This document shows positions 37,404 to 45,180 of a stretch of DNA of 64,000 bases, piece by piece; positions within the stretch are counted from its first letter, which is position 1, and each line of letters starts with the position of its first letter. This DNA is from an uncultured Altererythrobacter sp. GTDB lineage: Bacteria; Pseudomonadota; Alphaproteobacteria; Sphingomonadales; Sphingomonadaceae. The stretch spans positions 166,356 through 230,355 of the forward strand of contig CAMPIX010000002.1 in the NCBI GenBank assembly GCA_946886565.1. Reading direction: 5' to 3'. Position numbers and translations under genes: made by a program. The notes beneath the pieces are model-generated. The model did no database searches and was not told the origin of the DNA. It saw only the letters and a list, made by a program, of their open reading frames with translations.

Positions 37404-38273
37404 TCACAGGAATGTGCGCAACTCCGCCAGGAAGTCGTCGAACCGGTCGTGGTGCACCCAGTGCCCGGCGTTGTCGTAGGCGGTGACGGTGGCGTTGCGG
37501 AAGTGGCGGATGCGGCCGTCCTTTTCCGGGTTCGAGGCCCAGCTATCGTTGCCGTAGACGAGCCGCGTCGGGCATTCGATCCGCTGCCACAGCGCCTCCA
37601 CCTGCGGGTTCGGCATATCCTCGGGCGGCCAGGCGTGCAGATGCGGATCGAACTTCCAGCTGAAGCTGCCGTCCTCGCCCCGCATCACCGCATGCTGGGT
37701 GAGATGCAGCGCCTGGCTCTCCGACAGATAACTGTTCGCCTCGTGCATGCGCTTCAGCGCATCCTCGAACGTGGCATAGCGGCGCGGCTGGCGCGCGGCG
37801 GCGTCGCGCTTCTTGTCGAAGTATTCGCCCCAGATTTGCTCCGGGCCCATCGCATCGCGTTCGGCCTGACGCCTGGGCGAGGGGCCGAGCCCCTCGATCG
37901 CGACGATCTTGCGCACTTTATCGGGATAGAGCCCGGTGAAACGCAGCGCGACATTGCCGCCGAGCGAATGCGCCACGATCGTCACCGGCGCGAGATCGTT
38001 GAGCGCGACCAACTGCATGAGATCGAACACGAAGCCCATGACCGGGTAGTAGCCGGTCCGGCTCCACCCGCTGTCGCCGTGGCCGCGCAAGTCGGGGCAG
38101 ATCACGTGCCAATCCTCGCGCAGCTCCTGCGCGATCCAGTCCCAGCTGCGGCAGTGGTCGCGCCCGCCGTGAAGCAGGATCAGCGGCGGCGCGTCCGGGT
38201 TGCCCCAGTCGGCGTAATGCAGCTTGGTGCGCTGCGAGATATAGCTGCGCGAAACGGGTCCGATCAGGTCCAT
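37404..38273 (-). CDS. Alpha/beta-fold hydrolase
   Basis: A 289-residue hydrolase. HGGRDHCRSWDWIA carries the oxyanion-hole region, VAHSLGGNVAL the serine nucleophile elbow, and GHWVHHDRFDDFLAELR the C-terminal histidine. The acid residue is probably in the LVYGNDSWA strand. The substrate is unknown; esters or C-C bond hydrolysis products are usual for this group. The gene sits 17 bp behind the thiolase and 44 bp ahead of oxoprolinase, all on one strand. Confidence 0.8.
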   Translation of the reverse strand: MDLIGPVSRSYISQRTKLHYADWGNPDAPPLILLHGGRDHCRSWDWIAQELREDWHVICPDLRGHGDSGWSRTGYYPVMGFVFDLMQLVALNDLAPVTIVAHSLGGNVALRFTGLYPDKVRKIVAIEGLGPSPRRQAERDAMGPEQIWGEYFDKKRDAAARQPRRYATFEDALKRMHEANSYLSESQALHLTQHAVMRGEDGSFSWKFDPHLHAWPPEDMPNPQVEALWQRIECPTRLVYGNDSWASNPEKDGRIRHFRNATVTAYDNAGHWVHHDRFDDFLAELRTFL

Positions 38274-38290
38274 GGATGGGGCGCCTAGCC

Positions 38291-39559
38291 TCAGTCGACG
38301 AAGTCGTCGACCCGCTCGATCACGATCGCCGGGGCCATGCCGCCTGCCGCGCACATCGTGACGAGGCCGTAGCGCCCGCCCGAACGCTCGAGTTCGTCGA
38401 GCGCGGTGCCGATCAGGATCGAACCGGTCGCGCCGATCGGGTGGCCGAGCGCGATCGCGCCGCCGTTCACGTTGACCTTGTCCTCGGGGAGTTCGAGGTC
38501 GCGGATGAACTTGGCCGCGACCACCGCGAAAGCCTCGTTGATCTCCCAGACGTCGATGTCGTCTTTCGTCAGTCCGGCCTTCTCGAGCACCTTCTTCGCC
38601 GCCGGAACCGGCGCGTTGAGCATCAGCGTCGGATCGTCGCCCTGGTTGGCGGTGGCGACGATGCGGGCGCGGGGCTTCATCCCGTGCGCCTCGGCGTAGG
38701 CCTTGCCCGCGATCAGCACTGCGGCCGCCCCGTCGACCACGCCCGAGCTGTTGCCCGCGTGGTGGAAGTGCTCGATCTTGAGGTCCGGGTATTTCTGGTT
38801 GATCAGCCCGCCGAACGTGGTGCCCTGCTGGTCGAGCGGGGTCTGCGCGATCTTGGCGAAGCTCGGCTGGAGCTCGGCGAGGCCCTCGGCGGTGGTCTGC
38901 GGACGGGGAAATTCCTCGCGCTCGAGCACCGCATTGCCCTCGGCGTCGGTCACCGGGACGAGCGACTTGTCGAACCGCCCTTCCTCGATCGCGCGCGCGG
39001 CGTTCCGCTGGCTGCGCAGCGCGAGCGCGTCGAGCTCCTGCCGGGTGAAGCCTTCCATCGTCGCGATCGCGTCGCCGCACACGCCCTGGTGGCTCTGCGG
39101 ATGGACTTCGCGCAGCCGATCGTTGCCGCTGCCCATGCCGAGCGGCATCAAGCCCGCCTGCATCTCTTCCTGCATCGAGCTGGCGGTGTAGCTCATCATC
39201 TCGGTCCCGCCGGCAACGACGAGGTCGGCCATGCCGCTCATCACTTGCGCCGCGGCGAGGTTCACGCTGGTAATGCCGCCGCCGCAGAAGCGGTCGAGCG
39301 TCATGCCGGAACTGGTGATGTCGTAACCCGCGTCGAGCGCCGCCATGCGGCCCAGATCGCCGCCCTGCTTGCCCTTCTGCGTGCTGGTCGACCAGATCAC
39401 GTCGTCCACGTCCCTGGTGTCGAGCGAATTGCGCTCCGCGATTGCCTTGAGCACGGTGGCGGCAAGGTGCTGCGGGTGCATGTGGGCCAGCGCGCCCTTG
39501 CCGACTTTGCCGATCCCCCGCGGGGTCCGCACCGCGTCGATGATGTAGGCTTCGGCCAT
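38291..39559 (-). CDS. Acetyl-CoA C-acyltransferase (thiolase)
   Basis: A 422-residue thiolase. The acylated cysteine is Cys92 in LDRFCGGGITSVN; GGAIALGHPIGATGS supplies the active-site histidine and CAAGGMAPA the second cysteine. It cleaves 3-oxoacyl-CoA or condenses acetyl-CoA. ATG 39559 has GAGGAGG nine bases upstream; an open frame to 39625 is not supported. It is divergent from the enoyl-CoA hydratase operon across a candidate regulator site. Confidence 0.92.
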   Translation of the reverse strand: MAEAYIIDAVRTPRGIGKVGKGALAHMHPQHLAATVLKAIAERNSLDTRDVDDVIWSTSTQKGKQGGDLGRMAALDAGYDITSSGMTLDRFCGGGITSVNLAAAQVMSGMADLVVAGGTEMMSYTASSMQEEMQAGLMPLGMGSGNDRLREVHPQSHQGVCGDAIATMEGFTRQELDALALRSQRNAARAIEEGRFDKSLVPVTDAEGNAVLEREEFPRPQTTAEGLAELQPSFAKIAQTPLDQQGTTFGGLINQKYPDLKIEHFHHAGNSSGVVDGAAAVLIAGKAYAEAHGMKPRARIVATANQGDDPTLMLNAPVPAAKKVLEKAGLTKDDIDVWEINEAFAVVAAKFIRDLELPEDKVNVNGGAIALGHPIGATGSILIGTALDELERSGGRYGLVTMCAAGGMAPAIVIERVDDFVD

Positions 39560-39590
39560 TGCAGCAATCCTCCTCGGTTCCGGAATCAGG

Positions 39591-39606
39591 TTGACGCAAG
39601 CGTAAA
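39591..39606. promoter_or_regulatory. Candidate MerR/LiuR-type operator of acyl-CoA catabolism genes
   Basis: TTGACGCAAGCGTAAA is a near-palindrome (TTkACG-N4-CGTmAA) in the 101-bp divergent promoter between the thiolase and the enoyl-CoA hydratase genes. The form resembles sites of LiuR-like MerR regulators that control branched-chain and fatty-acid breakdown in proteobacteria. No merR gene is present in the window. Confidence 0.5.
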
Positions 39607-39660
39607 CCTTGGCCAGCAAGGGCACAAGACAAGTTTCGATAAGAAATGGAAGGGACGAGG

Positions 39661-40422
39661 ATGAGCGAAGAGCTACTCACCGAAGTGCGCGACGGCGTGC
39701 TGATCGTCACGATCAACCGGCCCGAGGCGAAGAACGCGATGAACAAGGCGGCGGCCGAAGGCATCGCCGCGGCGATGGACCGGCTCGATTCGGAAGACGA
39801 TCTGCGGGTCGGCATTCTCACCGGGGCGGGCGGCACGTTCTGTTCGGGCATGGACCTCAAGGGCTTCCTGCGCGGTGAATCCCCCAGCATCGAAGGGCGC
39901 GGGTTCGGCGGGGTGGTCCAGGCGCCGCCGAAGAAGCCGCTGATCGCCGCGGTCGAGGGTTATGCCCTCGCGGGCGGGCTGGAACTCATGATCGCCTGCG
40001 ACCTTATCGTGGCGAACAGCGGTGCCAAGTTCGGCATCCCGGAGGCCAAGCGGGGGCTGGTCGCGGCTGCGGGCGGGGTGATGATGCTGCCCGATCAGAT
40101 CCCCGAGCGTATCGCGATGGAGCTGGCGCTGACGGGCGACTTCATCGACGCGGCGCGCGCCTACGAGCTCGGCCTGATCAACCGCGTGGTAGAAGGCTCC
40201 GCGCTCGAGGGCGCGCTCGAGCTCGCGGCGCGGATCGCGGAGAACGGCCCGCTCGCGGTGCGCGTTTCCAAGGCGATCATGAAGGAGTCGCGCGGCTGGC
40301 CGATGGCCGAGCGCTACGACCGGCAGGGCGCGCTGATCGGGCCGGTTTTCGTCAGCGCGGATGCGCGCGAGGGCGCAGCGGCCTTCGCCGAGAAGCGCAA
40401 GCCGAACTGGAAGGGCAAGTAA
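39661..40422 (+). CDS. Enoyl-CoA hydratase/isomerase family protein (crotonase)
   Basis: A 253-residue crotonase-fold enzyme: DGVLIVTINRPEAKNAMNKA, the oxyanion-hole segments GTFCSGMDLKGFL and EGYALAGGLELMIACDLIVA, then FGIPEAKRGLVAAAGG with a glutamate in the catalytic area. It belongs with the CoA transferase and acyl-CoA dehydrogenase behind it. ATG 39661 follows GGAAGGGACGAGG; an upstream in-frame ATG at 39646 is less likely. Confidence 0.88.
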   Translation: MSEELLTEVRDGVLIVTINRPEAKNAMNKAAAEGIAAAMDRLDSEDDLRVGILTGAGGTFCSGMDLKGFLRGESPSIEGRGFGGVVQAPPKKPLIAAVEGYALAGGLELMIACDLIVANSGAKFGIPEAKRGLVAAAGGVMMLPDQIPERIAMELALTGDFIDAARAYELGLINRVVEGSALEGALELAARIAENGPLAVRVSKAIMKESRGWPMAERYDRQGALIGPVFVSADAREGAAAFAEKRKPNWKGK

Positions 40423-40423
40423 C

Positions 40424-41572
40424 GTGTCCGGCCCGCTTGCCGGCCTGCGGATCGTCGAATTCGCCGGGATCGGCCCGGGGCCGTTCTGCGGCATGATGCT
40501 GGCCGATCACGGCGCCGAGGTGGTCCGCGTGGACCGCGCGAGCGGCGGGCGCGGGGGCTCGCAGCCGGTTACGACCAAAGACGTGCTCGCGCGCGGGCGC
40601 AAGTCGATCGCGCTCGATCTCAAGAGCGCCGAGGGCGTGGTGCTGGCGCGCAAGCTCTGCACAAGCGCGGACGGGATCATCGAGGGCTTCCGCCCGGGAG
40701 TGATGGAGCGGCTCGGGCTCGGCCCTGACGAGTTGCTCGGCGACAATCCGAAGCTGGTTTACGGCCGCATGACCGGGTGGGGCCAGACCGGCCCCTACGC
40801 CCCCTATGCCGGGCACGACATCAATTACATCGCGCTTGCCGGGGCGCTGGCGCACTTCGGGCGCGAGGGCGGCAAGCCGACCCCGCCGATCAACATGGTC
40901 GGCGACTTCGGCGGTGGCGGGATGATGCTCGCCTTCGGGATGGTCGCCGCGCTGCTCAGCGTCGCGCGTGGAGGTGCGGGCCAGGTGATCGACGCCGCCA
41001 TGACCGACGGCACCGCGGTGCTGATGGGCATGATGCACGGCATGAAGAACATGGGTGTGTGGTCGGAGGAGCTCGGCGCGAACATGCTCGATACCGGCGC
41101 GCATTTCTACGACACCTACGAGACCGCCGACGGCAAGTTCGTCTCGATCGGCAGCATCGAGCCGCAGTTCTACGCCGAGCTGCGCCGCATCGCCGGGCTC
41201 GAGGACGACGCCGAATTCGACGCGCAGCACGACCGCGCGCAATGGGGCGCGCTCAAGGACAAGCTCACCGCGCTGTTCAAAGCGAAGACCCGCGACGAAT
41301 GGGATGCGCTGATGGAGCACACCGACGTGTGCTACGCCCCGGTGCTGACCATGAGCGAAGCCGCTCGCCACCCGCACAACATGGCGCGCGAAACCTTCGT
41401 CGAGGTCGGCGGCGATATGCAGCCCGCGCCCGCACCGCGCTATTCGGCGACCGCGACCGGCGCGCCCGAACCCGCCCCCATGCCCGGCGACGACAGCGAC
41501 GCCATCCTCGCCTCGCTCGGCCTGGACGCCAACGAAATCGCCGCGCTGCGCGAAGCGGGCACGGTGGCCTGA
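40424..41572 (+). CDS. Alpha-methylacyl-CoA racemase-like CaiB/BaiF enzyme
   Basis: A 382-residue class III CoA-transferase-fold protein. GPGPFCGMMLADHGAEVVRV is the N-terminal signature. GHDINYIALAG, NMVGDFGGGGMMLAFG and IGSIEPQFYAELR hold the His, Asp and Glu expected of alpha-methylacyl-CoA racemase, so racemisation of 2-methylacyl-CoA fits better than CoA transfer. It would act on methyl-branched chains such as isoprenoid acids before beta-oxidation. Start GTG 40424 lies 1 bp after the hydratase stop with AAGGG upstream. Confidence 0.82.
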   Translation: MSGPLAGLRIVEFAGIGPGPFCGMMLADHGAEVVRVDRASGGRGGSQPVTTKDVLARGRKSIALDLKSAEGVVLARKLCTSADGIIEGFRPGVMERLGLGPDELLGDNPKLVYGRMTGWGQTGPYAPYAGHDINYIALAGALAHFGREGGKPTPPINMVGDFGGGGMMLAFGMVAALLSVARGGAGQVIDAAMTDGTAVLMGMMHGMKNMGVWSEELGANMLDTGAHFYDTYETADGKFVSIGSIEPQFYAELRRIAGLEDDAEFDAQHDRAQWGALKDKLTALFKAKTRDEWDALMEHTDVCYAPVLTMSEAARHPHNMARETFVEVGGDMQPAPAPRYSATATGAPEPAPMPGDDSDAILASLGLDANEIAALREAGTVA

Positions 41573-41598
41573 CACGATCAACTGGAGAGGAACTGCCC

Positions 41599-42762
41599 AT
41601 GCCCGTCATCGACGTCCCCGACCCCGAGTTCATGGCTGACGAGGAGATCGCGATCTTCAAGGATGCGGTCGGCAAGTTCTTCGAACAGCACGCGCCGCAA
41701 AAGCGGGTCGAGAAGTGGCGCGAGGACGGGGAGGTCGAGCGCGAATTCTGGCGCGAGGCGGGCCAGGCGGGCTTGCTCGGCATGACCGTGCCCGAGGAGT
41801 ACGGCGGCCACGGCGGCGATTTCCGGCACGATCTGGTGGTGCTCGACCAGCAGGCGGAGAAGGGTGTCGATGGCTTCGCCAGCAGCCTCCACAACGTCAT
41901 CATCCTGCCCTACGTCGTGCGCCACGGGACCGAGGAGCAGAAGCAGCGCTGGCTGCCGCGCCTCGTCTCGGGCGAGCTGATCAGTGCGATCGCGATGACC
42001 GAGCCGGGCGTCGGCTCGGACCTCCAGAACGTCGCCACCACCGCGGTCAAGGACGGCAACGGCTATCGCCTCAACGGGGCAAAGACCTTCATCTCGAGCG
42101 GCCAACTGGCGAACTTCATCGTCGTCGTCGCCAAGACCGATCCGACGCAGCGCGCCAAGGGCATCAGCCTGCTGTGCCTGGAGACCGAGGGGGCCGAGGG
42201 CTTCCGCCGGGGCAAGAAGCTCGACAAGATCGGAATGGACGCGGCCGACACCAGCGAGCTGTTCTTCGACGACGTCTTCGTGCCGGGCGACAACGTGCTC
42301 GGCGGAGAGGAGGGGCGCGGGTTCTACCAGTTGATGGGCGAGCTGCCGCAGGAGCGGCTGGTGATCGCGGTCGGCGCGATGAGCACGATCGAGAAGGCGC
42401 TCGACACCACGGTCGAATACGTCAAGCAGCGCAAGGCGTTCGGGCAGACGATCTGGGACTTCCAGAACACCCAGTTCGTGCTCGCCGACCTCAAGGCGCG
42501 CGGCACCGCGGCCAAGGTGTTCCTCAACGACTGCATCGCCAGGCTGCTGCGCGGCGAGCTCGACGTCACCACCGCCTCGATCGCCAAGTACTGGCTCACC
42601 GAACTGCAGGGCGAGGTGGTCGACAAGTGCCTCCAGCTCCACGGTGGCTGGGGCTACATCAACGAATACCCGATCGCGAAGATGTATCGCGACAGCCGCA
42701 TCACGCGGATCTTCGGCGGATCGAACGAGATCATGAAGATGCTGATCGCGCGCTCGATGTGA
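41599..42762 (+). CDS. Acyl-CoA dehydrogenase
   Basis: A 387-residue FAD-dependent dehydrogenase: AGLLGMTVPEEYGGHGGDFR, AMTEPGVGSDLQNVATTA, FISSGQLANFIVVVAKTDP, and the C-terminal base region YRDSRITRIFGGSNEIMKML. The IFGGSNEI form is typical of short- and branched-chain enzymes. It is third after the hydratase and the racemase. GGAGAGGA is 9 bases upstream of ATG. Its end is 7 bp from the end of the opposing halogenase gene. Confidence 0.9.
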   Translation: MPVIDVPDPEFMADEEIAIFKDAVGKFFEQHAPQKRVEKWREDGEVEREFWREAGQAGLLGMTVPEEYGGHGGDFRHDLVVLDQQAEKGVDGFASSLHNVIILPYVVRHGTEEQKQRWLPRLVSGELISAIAMTEPGVGSDLQNVATTAVKDGNGYRLNGAKTFISSGQLANFIVVVAKTDPTQRAKGISLLCLETEGAEGFRRGKKLDKIGMDAADTSELFFDDVFVPGDNVLGGEEGRGFYQLMGELPQERLVIAVGAMSTIEKALDTTVEYVKQRKAFGQTIWDFQNTQFVLADLKARGTAAKVFLNDCIARLLRGELDVTTASIAKYWLTELQGEVVDKCLQLHGGWGYINEYPIAKMYRDSRITRIFGGSNEIMKMLIARSM

Positions 42763-42769
42763 GCGGGCG

Positions 42770-44263
42770 TCAGACGGGCGCGTAGTCGGGGAAGTTGAGG
42801 GCGCAGACGGCGAGCATGCGGTCGGTCGCGGCGCGATCGGCCGGGCGTGCTTGCGCGGGCACCGGCTGCATCTTCTCAGGGGCGGGGAAGGTGCCGTAAC
42901 CGGCGAACAGGCAGTGCCAGCTTGCGTTCGAGTAGTAAGCTTCGTCGTATGCCTCGCCGATCGCCTCGGCCATGTCGCGATGGGTGAACCACGCGGTCAT
43001 CATCGCCTTGAGCCCGTCGGAGAGCTGCTGGTTCGCGGCACTGGCGCGCCAATACCCGGTGTCGGCGCGCTGGTTCATCCGGTAGTGCGCGACCACGTAG
43101 TCGCGGATCCCTTCGTAGCGGGCCGCGGTCTTGCGGTTGAACGCGTCGCGGTGGGCGGCGGACATGCCGCCCGCCTCGTAAGCCTGGAGGAATTCGAGCG
43201 CGGTCGCGATCACGATATGAAGCGCGGTCGCCTCGAGCGGCTCGATGAAGCCCTGCGCGAGCCCCGCGACGAGGCAGTTGCGGCGCCAGGATTCGGCGAC
43301 GCGGCCGACCTTCATCCTGAGGATCCGCGCCGGCTGCTCGCTTTCGGTCATCCCGATCGCGGCGCGCAATTCCGCCTCGGCGTCCTCGTCGGCGATATGC
43401 GCCGAGGAATAGACGTAGCCGTTGCCCACCCGCGTCGTCAGCGGGATCGACCAGCGCCAGCCCGCCGCCATCGCGAAGCTCTCGGTTTGCGGGTGGAGCG
43501 GCGCGGTGTGCGGCGTCGGCATGACCACCGCACGATCGTTGAACAGGTTTTCGGCGAAGGACAGAAACTCCACACCGAGCTTCTCCTGCGCGATCACGCT
43601 GCGGAAGCCCGAGCAGTCGACGAACAGATCGCCCGCGATCCGCTCTCCGCCTTCGCACAATAGCGCGGCGACCTCGCCCTCGGATGTGAGCTCGATCTGC
43701 TCGACTTTCGCCTGGCGGTGGGTCACCCCGCGGCCGACCGCCCATTGGCCGAGGAACGCACCGAGCTTGTGCGCGTCGAAGTGGTAGCCGTAGCTCGGCG
43801 GGAACGGGAAGCTTTCCGCAGCGTGCGGCGCCTTGCGCGCGGCGGCGAGGCGCGCCGCGAGGAACCATTCGTCGGGATGCGCCGGCGCGTCGAGCCCGCG
43901 CCGCGCGAGCGCGCAGTTGTGGAAGAAGCCGGGCTGCGAATGGAGGTCGGTCGGACCGGGGAAGGGGTGGAAGTAGCTCTCGAACCCCGGCCGTTCGCTC
44001 CATCCCGTGAAGCGGATGCCGAGCTTGTACGTCGCGTCGCACGCGGGCATCCATTCGCTCTCGGCGATCCCGAGGTGGTCGAAGAACGCCTTTAGTTGCG
44101 GGGTCGAGCCCTCGCCGACGCCGATGATCCCGATCGCCGGGCTTTCGACCACGGTCACGTTCGCGGCGCCCCAGCGATCGGCGATCAGGCAGGCGGTGAT
44201 CCACCCCGCGCTGCCGCCGCCGAGGACGACGACCCTGGGAGGACTGCCGGCTCGCTCGTTCAT
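42770..44263 (-). CDS. Flavin-dependent halogenase-family protein (tryptophan halogenase type), copy 1
   Basis: A 497-residue flavoprotein of the PrnA-like group. GGGSAGW at 15-21 binds FAD, GWRWSIP is the WxWxIP motif, and DATYKLGIRF places Lys80 at the catalytic lysine of tryptophan halogenases. It lies last in the glucan operon, where sphingomonads and Caulobacter often keep such genes near TonB receptors; halogenation has not been shown for these and their substrate is unknown. Translation is coupled to the esterase before it (ATGA). Confidence 0.82.
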   Translation of the reverse strand: MNERAGSPPRVVVLGGGSAGWITACLIADRWGAANVTVVESPAIGIIGVGEGSTPQLKAFFDHLGIAESEWMPACDATYKLGIRFTGWSERPGFESYFHPFPGPTDLHSQPGFFHNCALARRGLDAPAHPDEWFLAARLAAARKAPHAAESFPFPPSYGYHFDAHKLGAFLGQWAVGRGVTHRQAKVEQIELTSEGEVAALLCEGGERIAGDLFVDCSGFRSVIAQEKLGVEFLSFAENLFNDRAVVMPTPHTAPLHPQTESFAMAAGWRWSIPLTTRVGNGYVYSSAHIADEDAEAELRAAIGMTESEQPARILRMKVGRVAESWRRNCLVAGLAQGFIEPLEATALHIVIATALEFLQAYEAGGMSAAHRDAFNRKTAARYEGIRDYVVAHYRMNQRADTGYWRASAANQQLSDGLKAMMTAWFTHRDMAEAIGEAYDEAYYSNASWHCLFAGYGTFPAPEKMQPVPAQARPADRAATDRMLAVCALNFPDYAPV

Positions 44264-45180
44264 TCCTCCGCCCATAGCCAGGCGAGCATCTCGGGCAAGC
44301 GCGCGTTCCACGCGATCTCGTCGTGCTCGGCGCCTTCGTAGCTGCGCGCGACGAAGTCCTTGCCCTCGCGCCAGCCGTTCGCGCGGAAAGCCTCGGTGAT
44401 CTTGGCCTGATACGGCGGGTAATGGGCATCGAGCAGCGCGGTGCCGTGATCCATCCACACGCGGCGGCCGTTCGGCGGGCCGAGCTTCGCGCCGAGCCAG
44501 CCGCGCCAGATCGCGTCGATCTCGTCTTTCTGCTTCGCGGCGATCCCGGGGTCGGCGATCGGCCAGTGCGAGGAGACGCAGGCCGCGCGGCCGAACACGT
44601 CGGACCGTTCGACGATCGCGTAGCAGGTCATGATGCCGCCCATGCTCGATCCGATCAGGGTCGTGTCGGCCGGGGCGGGGCGCGTGCGATACTCGCGGTC
44701 GATCCGCGGCTTGAGCTCGTCGGCGAGCCATTCGAGATAGCGCGCCGAGATGATCGCGCCGCCCGTCATCTCGCGCATGTTCCCGGCCAAAGCGCCTGTC
44801 ACGCCCTCGGCGGCGGGCTGCGGCAGGTACTGGCGGTAGCGATCGGCGCCCGGCGACCACACGCCGACGACGATGTGCGGCTCGGCAGTGCCCTCGGTGA
44901 CCATCGTGCGCAGCACGTCGTCGATCTGCCAGGCCTTGCCGTAGTGCGTCTTCGCCGGGTCGAACAGGTTCTGCCCGTCGTGCATGTAAAGCACCGGGTA
45001 GCGCCGGTCGGATTCGTCGTAGCCGGGCGGAAGCCAGATCGTGACCCGTTGCATCGGCAGCCCTTCGGCGTGAAGGCTTTCCCACTCGACGAAGCGGCCC
45101 TCGTCGGTCGGCGCCGGCGACACGCTCGCGCAAGCGGCGAGCGCCAGCGCGAGCAGCACTCCGGCGATCGTGCGGATCAC
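44260..45180 (-). CDS. Esterase-like alpha/beta hydrolase lipoprotein
   Basis: A 306-residue lipoprotein with lipobox LAAC at 14-17 of the signal peptide. The fold is that of esterase D/enterobactin-esterase-like enzymes: VTIWLPPGYDESDRRYPVLY, LYMHDGQNLFD, nucleophile motif GSSMGGIM, and a His in GAEHDEIAWNARL. It may remove acyl groups from polysaccharide. Start GTG 45180 overlaps the GH97 stop and its own stop overlaps the halogenase ATG, so it is fully embedded in the glucan operon. Confidence 0.82.
   Translation of the reverse strand: MIRTIAGVLLALALAACASVSPAPTDEGRFVEWESLHAEGLPMQRVTIWLPPGYDESDRRYPVLYMHDGQNLFDPAKTHYGKAWQIDDVLRTMVTEGTAEPHIVVGVWSPGADRYRQYLPQPAAEGVTGALAGNMREMTGGAIISARYLEWLADELKPRIDREYRTRPAPADTTLIGSSMGGIMTCYAIVERSDVFGRAACVSSHWPIADPGIAAKQKDEIDAIWRGWLGAKLGPPNGRRVWMDHGTALLDAHYPPYQAKITEAFRANGWREGKDFVARSYEGAEHDEIAWNARLPEMLAWLWAEE

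Noticed and set aside
34921..37479. Open + strand frame of 852 codons
   Set aside because: Antisense shadow of the 5-oxoprolinase; translation is rich in Arg, His and Asp with no family match.
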